A stretch of 64,000 nt of DNA from Nitrospiraceae bacterium (GTDB lineage Bacteria > Nitrospirota > Nitrospiria > Nitrospirales > UBA2166): assembly GCA_002726235.1 (NCBI GenBank), contig PBSN01000008.1:606136-670135 (forward strand), in the 5' to 3' direction. The position numbers and the translations under genes were made by a program. Under the pieces are notes generated by a model. That model worked only from the letters and a program-made list of their open reading frames with translations. It made no database searches and was not told where the DNA came from. How positions within the stretch are numbered: position 1 is the stretch's first letter; each line of letters opens with the position of its first letter. Shown here piece after piece: positions 9,655-19,161 of the stretch.

Positions 9655-10789
9655 TATGACCTCTAAACCCTAACCCAACTCCTTGCTGAAGTCCGAGAGA
9701 TGTTTTGATGTTGAGCGCTTCCTTTGCTGTTGACCACATTGGCTTGCGACCAGAAACAAGGACGAATACCATAGCCGGATCGTCAAGAAGCTCTGTCATT
9801 TTCATCGCTGCTTGTCCAATAAATGGACTCACCTCACCATGCACTCCAGGTTCGGATACCGCAACGATAAAGCGGTCAAATAAACGTTGCCGCGCCTCCA
9901 AAAAATCTTCTGTGTACCCAACAAGCGCTTGTCGTGGGTTGAGCATCGTGTCGGTATGCAATTCAATGCCAAATCTCGCTCTAGGTTGTTTCTGTCTTAC
10001 CGCAGCCATCACACTGTCGAGAACACTCAGATACTCCCGATTCTTCCATCCTGCCCAACGCCAAAATTCAGGCGAAAATTGTCCTCTATCCTGTGCTACA
10101 GGAAGGCTCCTAGGCGCATTTTGTGTCCGCTGTCGATCGGCCGAGGTGAAAAGTTTCCGTGGGGATAGGCTATAGTGGAAATCACGTTGGAACCCCTCAA
10201 GCCCATAGTGACTAAATCCATCAAATGGTCCGGAAGGTGGATCAAAGCGAAACACAATCAGGTCAACACCTGCAGTTGCAAGACCAAGAGATGTCCTCTT
10301 AATTGATTCCTGAAATTCTGGGTGAAGAAGATCGGGAGATCCTGACGGCCGGAGAACTCCACTATCGGAATTAAGGCGTATATCACTCCACCCTCGATGA
10401 GAGTTCCCTTCAAAAAGCTTCTCCCTGAGGTTGACCACTGCGTATACCCTTACCTGCTGTCGATGAGCCTCCCTAACAAGATCATTCCATTGAAGGTTGC
10501 TTCCGCGCTCAAACAAAGACCGTTGCAGGAATAGCGTGTTCGTTCCTTGACCCTTAGTGGAAGCAATCCACGACTGAAGGCTTGCCTTGGACCTCATGGC
10601 ATCTCTAGGCAAGGAAACTTCCCACCCGAGTAGAGACCCAAACTGCCATGGCTCTACTGTCATTGAGCGTTCGTGTATGGGGAGAGGAATGGCTGAGTTG
10701 GAAATCTCAGACCGAACCTGCTTCCCTCCGACGACACAACCGGAGACCATCACGGCAGCCACCGTCATCACGACAAAGGGTGCAAGCAA
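9644..10789 (-). CDS. Lipoprotein with PgaB-like glycoside-hydrolase-like fold
   Basis: Putative lipoprotein of about 381 aa. A short hydrophobic stretch ends in MVSGC, followed by a region suggesting a TIM barrel (VRVYAVVNLRE, then AGVDLIVFRFDPPSGPFDGFSHYGLEGF, then RARFGIELHTD). The spacing and motifs resemble the C-terminal glycoside-hydrolase-like domain of PgaB and the GHL10/DUF187 group, which act on extracellular polysaccharide. I have not identified catalytic residues with certainty. The start is a TTG directly after a stop, with no clear ribosome binding site. The gene overlaps gcvH by 11 bases, an odd partner for a possible envelope polysaccharide enzyme. Confidence 0.6.
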   Translation of the reverse strand: MLAPFVVMTVAAVMVSGCVVGGKQVRSEISNSAIPLPIHERSMTVEPWQFGSLLGWEVSLPRDAMRSKASLQSWIASTKGQGTNTLFLQRSLFERGSNLQWNDLVREAHRQQVRVYAVVNLREKLFEGNSHRGWSDIRLNSDSGVLRPSGSPDLLHPEFQESIKRTSLGLATAGVDLIVFRFDPPSGPFDGFSHYGLEGFQRDFHYSLSPRKLFTSADRQRTQNAPRSLPVAQDRGQFSPEFWRWAGWKNREYLSVLDSVMAAVRQKQPRARFGIELHTDTMLNPRQALVGYTEDFLEARQRLFDRFIVAVSEPGVHGEVSPFIGQAAMKMTELLDDPAMVFVLVSGRKPMWSTAKEALNIKTSLGLQQGVGLGFRGHNVP

Positions 10790-10950
10790 GAGGTAAACCC
10801 GTTACCAAACACTAAGGCACAAATGCTTCATTCAGGTCACTCTCTGTTTTAGGACAGCGCGTGGCACTTAAACCCTCACCTACGCCTATATATGCTCCGA
10901 TTCTGTGCTCCTCACGCCTTATCCTGGCCACAATTGAAAAACCTAAGTGG

Positions 10951-11379
10951 TTACTCAGTTCGCGAATATAAGTCACTGTCAGTAAAAAAGAACTCAATTT
11001 CTTTACCTGCCGTCTCCGGAGCATCAGATCCATGCACAACATTGAAGTCAATACTTGCCCCAAATGCCTTGCGAATTGTACCCTCAGCTGCCTTGGAAGG
11101 ATCCGTCGCACCCATCAGATCGCGATGTCGAAGAATTGCTCCCTCTCCTTCAAGAGCCAAAACTACGATCGGACCCGACGACATAAACGAAGTGAGATCA
11201 TTAAAAAAAGGTTGATTGCAATGAACTTGGTAAAACGCCTTAGCTTGCTCCTTAGTAAGTTGTGTCAAACGAATCGCGATGGGAATCAGCCCGCTTTGTT
11301 CATACCGGCGAATAATTTCACCGATCACTAGGCTTCGTACTCCGTCCGGCTTAATAATTGCCAATGTGCGTTCAAACAT
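10951..11379 (-). CDS. ndk: Nucleoside diphosphate kinase
   Basis: Enzyme of 142 aa that transfers the gamma-phosphate between nucleoside triphosphates and diphosphates through a phosphohistidine. It begins TLAIIKPDGV, and the catalytic histidine is H116 in NVVHGSDAPETAGKEIEFFF, the family signature. GAGGTAGG lies 8 bases before the ATG. It follows mtnA by about 50 bases on the same strand, so it may share the rdgB-mtnA transcript. Confidence 0.95.
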   Translation of the reverse strand: MFERTLAIIKPDGVRSLVIGEIIRRYEQSGLIPIAIRLTQLTKEQAKAFYQVHCNQPFFNDLTSFMSSGPIVVLALEGEGAILRHRDLMGATDPSKAAEGTIRKAFGASIDFNVVHGSDAPETAGKEIEFFFTDSDLYSRTE

Positions 11380-11429
11380 TTTGTGTGCCTACCTCTAGAA
11401 TATTAGCGTGGAATACATAAAATCGAATT

Positions 11430-12464
11430 CTAGCACTCTAGCATTCCTCTGGCCAGATCATTCGGACGGAATATCCCACGTTCCGTAATGATCCCAGTGA
11501 TCAATTCTGCTGGTGTCATGTCAAACGCGGGATTGTATATTTCGGTATGCTCTGGAGTGATACGCGTCATCCCAAGAACATTGGCAACTTCACCTATGTC
11601 TCGCTCTTCAATCGGAATACCATCACCATCGGGCATTGCAGGATCAATGGTTGATCGTGGAGCCGCCACATAAAATGGCACTCCATGTGCTCGCGCTAAC
11701 ACCGCTAGGCTGTATGTGCCTATTTTGTTCACTACATCTCCATTTGTTGCAACCCGATCGGCCCCAACAACACATACCTGAATGCAGCCCTTCCGCATAA
11801 GCGCTCCCGCCATGTTGTCCGTAATCAGCGTCACTGGAATTTTATCCTGCTGTAGTTCCCACACCGTAAGCCGCGCACCCTGAAGTACAGGTCTTGTTTC
11901 TCCAGCAATCACAGAGATCTTCTTCCCTTCATCCCAAGCAGCACGGACAACGCCCAGTGCCGTCCCATACCCTCCGGTCGCCAAGGATCCCGCATTACAG
12001 TGCGTCATCACGGTCTGGCCTTTCGCCAATAACGTCGCACCATGCCGTCCAATTGCTCGATTCATTGCAACATCCTCTTCTAAAATCCGACACGCTTCGG
12101 CAACCAAATAGGCCTTGAGGTCGACAACAGAAGAATCTCGATGCGCATTCAAGACTGCCTTCATTTGGTTAAGTGCCCAAAATAGGTTCACCGCCGTCGG
12201 TCGCGTTGCTGCAAGGTGATCGCAGATCTCAAGAACGCCATTTGAAAAAGCGTCAAAGGTTTTTTCCTTGATCGTTTGCGCCCCAAGAGCAACTCCCATT
12301 GCTGCCGTAATCCCGATTGCCGGAGCCCCACGCACGCGAAGATCTTTGATCGCCTGAGCGACCACTCGATAATCATCGCAATCAAGAAAGGTTACGGAAT
12401 GAGGCAACGCCTGCTGATCCAGCAGGCGCACACATCCATCTTTCCATTCAATAGGGGAAATCAT
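11430..12464 (-). CDS. mtnA: S-methyl-5-thioribose-1-phosphate isomerase
   Basis: Methionine-salvage enzyme of 344 aa that isomerises 5-methylthioribose-1-phosphate to the ribulose form. Features are the N-terminal RVRGAPAIGITAAMG, the catalytic C156 (THCNAGSLATGGYGTALG) and D236 (VGADRVATNGDVVNKIGTY). The eIF2B-like fold and length are typical. Its start overlaps the rdgB stop by 4 bases. None of the other salvage genes (mtnP, mtnB, mtnD) lies in the window. Confidence 0.94.
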   Translation of the reverse strand: MISPIEWKDGCVRLLDQQALPHSVTFLDCDDYRVVAQAIKDLRVRGAPAIGITAAMGVALGAQTIKEKTFDAFSNGVLEICDHLAATRPTAVNLFWALNQMKAVLNAHRDSSVVDLKAYLVAEACRILEEDVAMNRAIGRHGATLLAKGQTVMTHCNAGSLATGGYGTALGVVRAAWDEGKKISVIAGETRPVLQGARLTVWELQQDKIPVTLITDNMAGALMRKGCIQVCVVGADRVATNGDVVNKIGTYSLAVLARAHGVPFYVAAPRSTIDPAMPDGDGIPIEERDIGEVANVLGMTRITPEHTEIYNPAFDMTPAELITGIITERGIFRPNDLARGMLEC

Positions 12465-13063
12465 TGCTTGATCATGACTTGTAAGATGACTTTTGCTTTT
12501 CGAAGTGCGATTGCTCTGTGACTCATCGAATTTTTCTCTTCAGCACTCAATTGAGCCATGGTTTTCCCAAGCGAAGGAATAAAAAATATTGGATCGTACC
12601 CGAAGCCATTATCCCCCATTGGGCGTTCTGCAATCATCCCTTCCAGGGTACCATCAGCAACATGTACTTCGGACCCAGGTCGCGCAACCGCAGCAACAGT
12701 AATAAACAACGCCTGACGACATTCCCGCGGAACTCCTTCCATCTCGTGAAGCACTTTACGCCAGTTATCCTCGTAACTTGCTCCTAGGCCAGCATAGCGG
12801 GCCGCAAATACCCCGGGACGACCTCCAAGCGCCTTAACCTGCAACCCCGTATCGTCCGCAAGAGACATGTGTCCCGTATACCGTGCAATCTCGGTCGCTT
12901 TTTTCACCGCATTCGCCTCACATGTCTCCCCATCCTCCACAACGTCAGGCGCACCAGGAAATTCCTCCAACGTCCGCAAGCAAATACCAAGCTCTGCGAG
13001 GAGAGATGATAACTCGTCTTTTTTATCTTGATTTCTAGTCGCGAGAACTAGGGAGCCAATCAT
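12461..13063 (-). CDS. rdgB: XTP/dITP pyrophosphatase (RdgB/HAM1)
   Basis: House-cleaning nucleotidase of 200 aa that hydrolyses dITP, XTP and ITP to monophosphates, keeping deaminated purines out of nucleic acid. The N-terminal LATRNQDKKDEL, the acidic D70-D71 (LADDTGLQVKALGGRPGVFAARYAG) and the C-terminal GYDPIFFIPSLGKTMAQL are family signatures. The stop overlaps the mtnA start (ATGA), so the two are probably cotranslated. rdgB is often found with unrelated housekeeping genes, so the pairing says little about function. Confidence 0.95.
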   Translation of the reverse strand: MIGSLVLATRNQDKKDELSSLLAELGICLRTLEEFPGAPDVVEDGETCEANAVKKATEIARYTGHMSLADDTGLQVKALGGRPGVFAARYAGLGASYEDNWRKVLHEMEGVPRECRQALFITVAAVARPGSEVHVADGTLEGMIAERPMGDNGFGYDPIFFIPSLGKTMAQLSAEEKNSMSHRAIALRKAKVILQVMIKQ

Positions 13064-13130
13064 GCAAACACTGGTCGCATACCAGTGTCACCACTGTTCA
13101 CTCGACAAAGGGCCGTAGCGTGTTGCACCG

Positions 13131-13916
13131 TCACGGATTCACCATTGATTTATCAGGAGAATCCAAGTCTGAGACCGTCGAGTCAGGAGAGGGAGCCTCA
13201 AACGCGCCATCACCTCCGCCGAGAATACTAACCTTTGATGATGCTTCGCTCAAGTAGATCGAGTATGGATACCCTTTAAGGAGTTCCTGATATCGTGCCA
13301 TAGCGGCCTCTGACTGGTTCTGCTGCTCCCCTAAACTCCCAAGCTCAAGTAACGCAAGATCCTTATTTGGCGCCTTATCAATTGTCAGAATCGTTTCGAA
13401 GACACGCTCCGCACTTTGAAAATCCCCTTGTTCAAGATGCGCATATGCCAATCGTTGGCGCACAAGAGCATTCAATGGCCCTTGAGATGGATATTTTTCG
13501 AGGAACCGCTGATACGTCACAATGGCACCCTCATGATCACCAAGAACCGCCAATGCATTGGCAAGGAGATGCATCGCTGGGGGTGCGCTTGAAGTTTCGG
13601 GGTAATCCTCAACTACGGATCGAAACAGCTCAACGGCTTGACGCACATGTGACAGAGCTGCATCCGTATCGCTCAATGGGCGATTCATATACAACTGCGT
13701 GGCTTGCTGAAGTTGGTCTTGCGCCGTCTGTGCAGCCTGCACGTTCATAAAATAGATTCCACCGGCCACGGCCGCCACCACAATCACACTCCCAATAAAC
13801 ACCCACAACCCCTTCGCGTATACACCCATATCACGCCGCATACGCGCCATGGATTCCATCACATGACGTTCGTCTGGAACATTTATTGTTCTTATGGTTT
13901 TGATCTTAAACGCCAT
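13131..13916 (-). CDS. Membrane-anchored TPR protein (YfgM-like)
   Basis: Protein of 261 aa with a cytoplasmic N-terminus of about 35 residues, one transmembrane segment (about 36-57, GLWVFIGSVIVVAAVAGGIY) and a periplasmic region with about three to four tetratricopeptide repeats, ending in an acidic, Ser/Pro-rich tail. The arrangement matches YfgM/YbgF-type proteins that assist envelope protein assembly. GAGGG lies 4 bases before the ATG. It stands 67 bases upstream of rdgB on the same strand. The specific role is unknown. Confidence 0.7.
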   Translation of the reverse strand: MAFKIKTIRTINVPDERHVMESMARMRRDMGVYAKGLWVFIGSVIVVAAVAGGIYFMNVQAAQTAQDQLQQATQLYMNRPLSDTDAALSHVRQAVELFRSVVEDYPETSSAPPAMHLLANALAVLGDHEGAIVTYQRFLEKYPSQGPLNALVRQRLAYAHLEQGDFQSAERVFETILTIDKAPNKDLALLELGSLGEQQNQSEAAMARYQELLKGYPYSIYLSEASSKVSILGGGDGAFEAPSPDSTVSDLDSPDKSMVNP

Positions 13917-14019
13917 TAATCCCTCACCCTTGCAAAATCTGTAAATTGCCTCTTCGAAGTAATCGTGGTATTACGTCATAGCGGCTGACACTTGTCAAGC
14001 ATCTCCCATTCACGAAAAT

Positions 14020-15198
14020 ATGTTTACACAGTCCCTGACCAATCTTCAGGAAGCCTATCTGCTCCGAACACTCCACCGAACTGAGTCTGCCCAGGATGCT
14101 GAGATCACCATCAAAGGAAAGACTATCATCCTATTCTCATCCAACAACTATCTTGGCCTCGCTAATCATCGAAAACTTAAAGAAGCCGCCATTACCGCCA
14201 TTAAACAGTACGGATTTGGTTCCGGGGCGTCGCGATTGCTTTCTGGAACCATGAGTCTACACGAACAACTTGAAGCTCGCCTCGCATCCTTTGCAAAAAC
14301 AGCCGCTGCTCTCACGTTTAACTCAGGATATCATGCGAACCTCGGTCTAATTCAAACGTTGGTCGAAGAACTCCAACCACATTGTCTCGTACTTGCAGAC
14401 CGTGCATGCCATGCAAGTCTCATCGATGCTATTCGGCTTACAAAAGCCCGCCTCAAAGTGTACCAACACCAGAACACCGAACAACTTGAACGGCTTCTCT
14501 CAACACATGCCGTAACCGAAGCCAGAAACAGTCTTGTCGTCACCGAAGGAGTCTTCAGTATGGATGGAGATATCACTCCGCTACCGAAACTACTCACATG
14601 TATCGAGAAATCCTCAGCGATGTTGCTCGTTGATGATGCTCATGGAATTGGCGTTATGGGATCCACTGGACGTGGGACTATCGAACACTTTGATCTTGAA
14701 ACAAAGATTCCTATTCGCATGGGAACACTCGGCAAAGCACTAGGATGCGTGGGAGCCTTCGTAGCTGGACCGCATGATCTCATACAGCTCCTCATCAACC
14801 GTGCCCGGTCATTCATCTACACAACCGCTCCACCTCCAGCCTTTGCGGCAGCCGCACTTGCTGCCTTAACGATTCTAGAAACTGAGCCAGAACGCAGGGA
14901 AAAATTATGGTGGAACCGAGATTACATGCTCTCAAATCTAAAATCCCTTGGATACAACACCATGCACACCGAAAGCCCAATTCTCCCAGTACTGATTGGT
15001 GATCCCTCACGTACACTTCAATTCTCACAGCGACTCTTTGCACGCGGCATCTATGCCCCAGCCATTCGTCCACCAACAGTCCCTCGGGGAACAAGCCGGC
15101 TACGGATAAGTATGATGGCAACCCACCAACAATCCCAGCTGGATTATGCCTTAGACGTCTTTAGAGACGTGGGTCGGTCGTTAGGAATTATTGCTTGA
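14020..15198 (+). CDS. bioF: 8-amino-7-oxononanoate synthase
   Basis: PLP-dependent alpha-oxoamine synthase of 392 aa that condenses pimeloyl thioester with alanine in biotin synthesis. Motifs are GSGASRLLSGT (68-78), DDAHGIGVMG (205-214) and the PLP-binding lysine K239 in MGTLGKALGCVGAF. The LGKALG form and HGIG are typical of BioF rather than of serine palmitoyltransferase. No other bio synthesis gene is adjacent, although birA is at 23731-24477. A paralogous enzyme of the same superfamily is encoded at 17986-19161. The 3' end overlaps the convergent downstream gene by 11 bases. Confidence 0.88.
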   Translation: MFTQSLTNLQEAYLLRTLHRTESAQDAEITIKGKTIILFSSNNYLGLANHRKLKEAAITAIKQYGFGSGASRLLSGTMSLHEQLEARLASFAKTAAALTFNSGYHANLGLIQTLVEELQPHCLVLADRACHASLIDAIRLTKARLKVYQHQNTEQLERLLSTHAVTEARNSLVVTEGVFSMDGDITPLPKLLTCIEKSSAMLLVDDAHGIGVMGSTGRGTIEHFDLETKIPIRMGTLGKALGCVGAFVAGPHDLIQLLINRARSFIYTTAPPPAFAAAALAALTILETEPERREKLWWNRDYMLSNLKSLGYNTMHTESPILPVLIGDPSRTLQFSQRLFARGIYAPAIRPPTVPRGTSRLRISMMATHQQSQLDYALDVFRDVGRSLGIIA

Positions 15199-16051
15199 CG
15201 GAAAAGTTTACGACTGGATCGAATATCGTGGGAGGGGAAATATGAGGTCCCATGCTAAATTCAGCAATTCTAAATTCCTCTAATTCCTCAGTGACCACTG
15301 TGGTATGCATGGTGACACCGCCTATCACCGGCATATTAACCGTTTCAATAGATTTAATCAGACCAACATGAGGAGCAAACCAACTGATCAACTTATCCTT
15401 CGTTACAATAACCTCACCATTCGATGACATTGTAACGGTCAGTTCCATCTTCCCGTTCAGCCTTAGTACATTCTGAAACGTCCCCGCTAACACCGAAAGG
15501 GTTTCCAACGACCCAACGGTTATTTCGGCAAACGCATCAACATGCTCGTTAATACCATCTCCATCTATGTCTTGAAACAAGTCACCATCTTTTAAGTTGA
15601 ATTGTCGAAGGGTTTGTTGTTCAAGCAACGGAAATCTGACCACCGGATACGGGGTAAGTTGTTGTTCAAATAAATCATGAGGATGACTGCCATGATATAT
15701 CACACCCTCATCCCCAACATGATAGTAGCTTTCCCTCTCACCCCTATTGCTAGGATTGGTTTCGATAAAAACAATCACACGCTGACCATCCTTCTGCATC
15801 GTCTTGACCGCAGTTGCGCTGTTCATGTAAACGGCAATATTGGTAGCGGTGAGTTGTACTTCCCTCTTATGTTCTGTTCCCTGATAATGCCACACGCTTC
15901 CAATTGGAGCAGAAAAATATGACTCTGGGTTGGCAATAGGAGTTGGAGCCGTTGGGATCGGCACAAACCCGACATTGAACATGCCACACACCACTACCAC
16001 TAGGCTATCCAGCATGCGGAACCTGACTTTCATTAGCTCCATCAACAACAT
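15188..16051 (-). CDS. Secreted protein of unknown function
   Basis: Protein of up to 287 aa with an N-terminal hydrophobic segment (about 15-30) consistent with export, then a globular region. Visible features are a calcium-loop-like DIDGDGINEHVD (about 165-176), an AGTFQNVLRL segment and SWFAPHVGLIKSIE. The last two recall secreted beta-rich proteins with 'AGTFxxCLxV' and 'WYAPGVGLVK' motifs, but I cannot name the family. The start is uncertain: ATGs at 16051, 16042 and 16033 are all possible, the last preceded by GGAG. The gene converges on bioF and overlaps it by 11 bases. Confidence 0.65.
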   Translation of the reverse strand: MLLMELMKVRFRMLDSLVVVVCGMFNVGFVPIPTAPTPIANPESYFSAPIGSVWHYQGTEHKREVQLTATNIAVYMNSATAVKTMQKDGQRVIVFIETNPSNRGERESYYHVGDEGVIYHGSHPHDLFEQQLTPYPVVRFPLLEQQTLRQFNLKDGDLFQDIDGDGINEHVDAFAEITVGSLETLSVLAGTFQNVLRLNGKMELTVTMSSNGEVIVTKDKLISWFAPHVGLIKSIETVNMPVIGGVTMHTTVVTEELEEFRIAEFSMGPHISPPTIFDPVVNFSVKQ

Positions 16052-16581
16052 CGCCTATCCCAGATCGGGCCAAAACCGTAGCATATCATCGTCCACCTCT
16101 CAAGCTCTTGCGCGACTCTTTTTCCAACAATAAGGTAGTATGTAGCCGTGATGCCACACACTACATCCACTCTACCACACGCTTTGATCAACCTCTATAG
16201 ACCGTCTCAAAACTCAGAAGGTAGTTCCCAATCGCATCCACTCACAACACAATGATATGCTGTGGTCAGATAAAACATACACTAACAGACTGTTGAAAAA
16301 CTCAAAACGTTTCGCATTTCACGTGTATGCCGGAAACCCTGACCGGCAATACACAATCTGCAGGATAGTCAAAAAACGTGTCTATCCCTGCCTGAGTATC
16401 TCAAAGGAAATGGCACAAGCCATTGTGCATCCACAACATACAGAGGCTATTGGAGAAGAGTACGTGAGGGGGCAATGGGAAAAGAACGCCGATGGCGGCC
16501 ATTTCGAAAAGACTCAGGGCATGTTTTTTCAACATCCCGCTAATGAAATGACAGCCACCCTCCCACATAGCATCGTACGCA
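16052..16581. other. Intergenic region with repeat-like element
   Basis: This 530-bp stretch separates divergent genes and so must hold promoters in both directions, none of which I can place with confidence. Its right-hand half contains the inverted-repeat element listed separately. The 112-codon open frame at 16257-16595 runs through that element and is not convincing. Confidence 0.5.
16284..16543. repeat. MITE-like element with inverted ends (long copy)
   Basis: The left end reads CAGACTGTTGAAAAACTC. The reverse complement of the right end reads AGCGGGATGTTGAAAAAACA. Both share TGTTGAAAAA in inverted orientation, 260 bp apart. The ends resemble the better-preserved elements at 20485-20610 and 35679-35794, but the interior is longer and unlike theirs, so it may be a composite or heavily decayed copy. 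No transposase reading frame is present. Confidence 0.45.
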
Positions 16582-17973
16582 TTGAGACACCTTAAACTAC
16601 ATCGCTGGTTTACAACAGGCCCACTCCAGCTAATCTTCAAGAACGCTGGAATCCTGCTCAGTGGAAGATCAGTCGCGGGATTATGCAACCTCGGTTCTCT
16701 CGCCCTCGCAGCGCGTACTCTTGGCCCTGAGGTTTTTGGCACCCTCGTTCTCATCCATACTGTCATTCGGTTGATCACAGGCATTGCAAAATTCCAGTCT
16801 TGGCAGGCTGTCATCCGGTACGGAGCAGTAAGTCTACAGGCCAAGAAACATCAGGATTTTCATAGGCTGATTATCTTCACAGTACTGCTCGATGCGGCAA
16901 GCGCACTGCTCGGAGCAATGATAGCAATCCTTGCAGCACCACTTATTGCGCCATATCTCGGATGGAGTTATGACGTGACATCCATGGCAATGCTTTACGG
17001 CACTGTCATTCTGTTCAGCATCACTGCCACACCAACAGGAATTCTTCGTCTCTTTAACCGCTTCGACCTTCTGTCGATCCACGCAATCATCTCACCAGGA
17101 ATCCGCTTAATCGGGGGAAGCATTCTCTACTTTTACAGTGTCGGTTTATGGGGATTCTTATCCATATGGTTCATCGCGAGTGTTGTCAGCGGAATCACAC
17201 TTGTCGTCATGGGCTGGTGGGAACTACGCAAGCGTGAACTTATCCCTCCGAGAAGTCTTTCCTTCCATAACCTCACTCAACCGCACTCCGGACTGTGGCG
17301 ATTCGTCTTTGCAACGAATATCCAAAGTTCATTGGATCTTACGACCGGACATCTCACGACATTGATGGTCGGCTGGGTCCTTGGACCAACTGCTGCTGGG
17401 CTGTTCAGAATTGCGAAGGAACTGTCTACCGTGCTCTCCAGAGCCGGCGGACTCTTGGCGGAATCAACGTATCCAGAGTTGGCAAAGCTATCCACTCAAA
17501 AGCAAAACAAGACTTTCCGGCGCGTGGTCTTTCGGTCCGGACTTGTCGCAGGAAGCGGTGCAACCATGATTTTTTTCAGCATGATCCTTCTTGGCGAACT
17601 GCTTCTCCGATTGACCGTAGGAATTGAATTTGTTGCTGCCTATCCACTCCTTCTTCTCCTCATCTTTGCCGAAACAATTGGAGCATTTGGATTTGGCCTC
17701 AATTCAGCTATGTATGCTATTGGCCGTCCTGGCATTCCATTGAAGGTCAATATCACCACAACCGCACTCTACCTTCCTTTACTTTTCTTTTTGGTGACAC
17801 AGGTGAACATAATCGGCGCTGGAATTGCTTTCATCGTATTTCTAGCAGCGAGATTCGTCGCAATGGCAACGATCACGACACGGCTTCTTTCTCGAGTCGA
17901 TACAACGCCACCCGTAAATACCCAAGGCTCCGCCACATTGCATGACTCCACGCCAACTGGCAAAGGGATGTGA
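16582..17973 (+). CDS. Polysaccharide/lipid flippase (Wzx-like)
   Basis: Integral membrane protein of about 463 aa with 12-14 hydrophobic helices. It is of the oligosaccharide flippase type (MATE/MVF superfamily), which translocates lipid-linked sugars across the inner membrane. The N-terminal segment KNAGILLSGRSVAGLCNLGSL and the AARTLGPEVFGTL loop after helix 1 are typical of the family. The start is the TTG at 16582, with no clear ribosome binding site, so the true start may lie slightly downstream. The gene converges on the serine palmitoyltransferase gene with 12 bases between the stops. A role in moving a product of that cluster is possible but unproven. Confidence 0.75.
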   Translation: MRHLKLHRWFTTGPLQLIFKNAGILLSGRSVAGLCNLGSLALAARTLGPEVFGTLVLIHTVIRLITGIAKFQSWQAVIRYGAVSLQAKKHQDFHRLIIFTVLLDAASALLGAMIAILAAPLIAPYLGWSYDVTSMAMLYGTVILFSITATPTGILRLFNRFDLLSIHAIISPGIRLIGGSILYFYSVGLWGFLSIWFIASVVSGITLVVMGWWELRKRELIPPRSLSFHNLTQPHSGLWRFVFATNIQSSLDLTTGHLTTLMVGWVLGPTAAGLFRIAKELSTVLSRAGGLLAESTYPELAKLSTQKQNKTFRRVVFRSGLVAGSGATMIFFSMILLGELLLRLTVGIEFVAAYPLLLLLIFAETIGAFGFGLNSAMYAIGRPGIPLKVNITTTALYLPLLFFLVTQVNIIGAGIAFIVFLAARFVAMATITTRLLSRVDTTPPVNTQGSATLHDSTPTGKGM

Positions 17974-17985
17974 TGGTGGAAATTG

Positions 17986-19161
17986 TTAACTAAAGGACAA
18001 GAAGGCTTGGCAAATCTTTTCGATCTGCTCGTCGGTGTGACCTGCACTTACACTACAACGCAACAAACACCCTCCATTTGGTGCGGCCGGAGGCAAAACC
18101 AGATTCACATACACACCGTGTTCCATCAGTTGACTCCATAACCCAATCCCTCGCTCTTTCGTTTCCACCAGTGCAGCGATGACCGGACTAGGCTCCGGAC
18201 CCAAGGTAAACCCCATATCCTGTAAGCTCTCATAGAGACATGTCGCATTTTCCCAGAGCCTCTGACGCAATTCTGGATGTGTCTCGATAATCCGAAGAGC
18301 GGCGCGTGTTGAGGCAACGACGGAAGGGGAAGGCGACGCTGTAAAAATGTAGGGACGGCTTGCATACCGTATCATCTCTACTTCAGGATGTCTGCTTACA
18401 CAAAACCCCCCAGTGGCGCCGAGACTTTTGCTGAATGTTCCCACGATCAAGTCCACGCTTTCCTCAACACCAGCCTCTTCAGCAAGCCCTCGACCATTCT
18501 TTCCAAGGACCCCAAGAGAATGAGCTTCATCAACCACAAGAAACGCCTGATATTTCGTCCTGATGGCTGCAATATCCTTAAGAGGAGCACGGTCGCCGAG
18601 CATGCTGTAAATACCCTCAACAATAATCAACACGCGTGAGGCGCGATCACCAAGCCTCCGCAAGCGCTTCTCTAGATCACTGGCATCGTTGTGTCGGAAT
18701 CGAATAACCTCGGCATCGCCCATACGACACCCATCGTAAATACTGGCATGACAGTCCGCATCGAGAAGAATGACATCATCTGACCCAGCCAAGGTTGAAA
18801 GCAGTCCAATGTTGGCGAGATAGCCTGTCGAAAATACAATTGCCGACCCAACGTTAAAGAAGTCTGCAAGTTCCCTCTCTAACGCAATATGACCCGCAAA
18901 GGTTCCATTGGCCATCCTTGACCCTGTGGTACCCGTACCCTGTTCCTCCAACACTATACGTGCTGCGGCAATACAGTCGGGATGAAACGTCAGCCCAAGA
19001 TAATTATTGGTGCCTGCAAGAATCGTTCGACGCCCATTCACTATCGCTTCAGTGGAAGAAATCACTTGATCGATGACGACATTGAAGGGATCTCTCTCCC
19101 CTTCCCCAAGAAGGCTTTTCCGGGCCTCCGCAAGTTGCTGAAACTTATCAAAAATGGGCAT
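17986..19161 (-). CDS. spt: Serine palmitoyltransferase
   Basis: PLP enzyme of 391 aa that condenses serine with a long-chain acyl thioester to 3-oxosphinganine, the first step of sphingolipid synthesis. Besides the shared superfamily residues (H138 in DADCHASIYDG, D211 and H214 in VDEAHSLG, PLP lysine K245 in VGTFSKSLGATGGF) it has features I recall from Sphingomonas serine palmitoyltransferase: DPFNVVIDQV near the N-terminus, GTGTTGSRMANGTF, GTFSKS, RPYIFTAS (269-276) and the ending LLRCSVSAGHTDEQIEKI. These separate it from BioF and Kbl. Its start overlaps the acyl-carrier-protein stop (TAATG), which makes the ACP its likely acyl donor. Confidence 0.88.
   Translation of the reverse strand: MPIFDKFQQLAEARKSLLGEGERDPFNVVIDQVISSTEAIVNGRRTILAGTNNYLGLTFHPDCIAAARIVLEEQGTGTTGSRMANGTFAGHIALERELADFFNVGSAIVFSTGYLANIGLLSTLAGSDDVILLDADCHASIYDGCRMGDAEVIRFRHNDASDLEKRLRRLGDRASRVLIIVEGIYSMLGDRAPLKDIAAIRTKYQAFLVVDEAHSLGVLGKNGRGLAEEAGVEESVDLIVGTFSKSLGATGGFCVSRHPEVEMIRYASRPYIFTASPSPSVVASTRAALRIIETHPELRQRLWENATCLYESLQDMGFTLGPEPSPVIAALVETKERGIGLWSQLMEHGVYVNLVLPPAAPNGGCLLRCSVSAGHTDEQIEKICQAFLSFS

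Noticed and set aside
10812-11111. Reverse open frame of 99 codons overlapping the end of ndk
   Set aside because: Overlaps a well-supported gene on the same strand in another frame and lacks its own start signals.
16257-16595. Forward open frame of 112 codons
   Set aside because: Runs through an inverted-repeat element into the flippase start and shows no protein signature.
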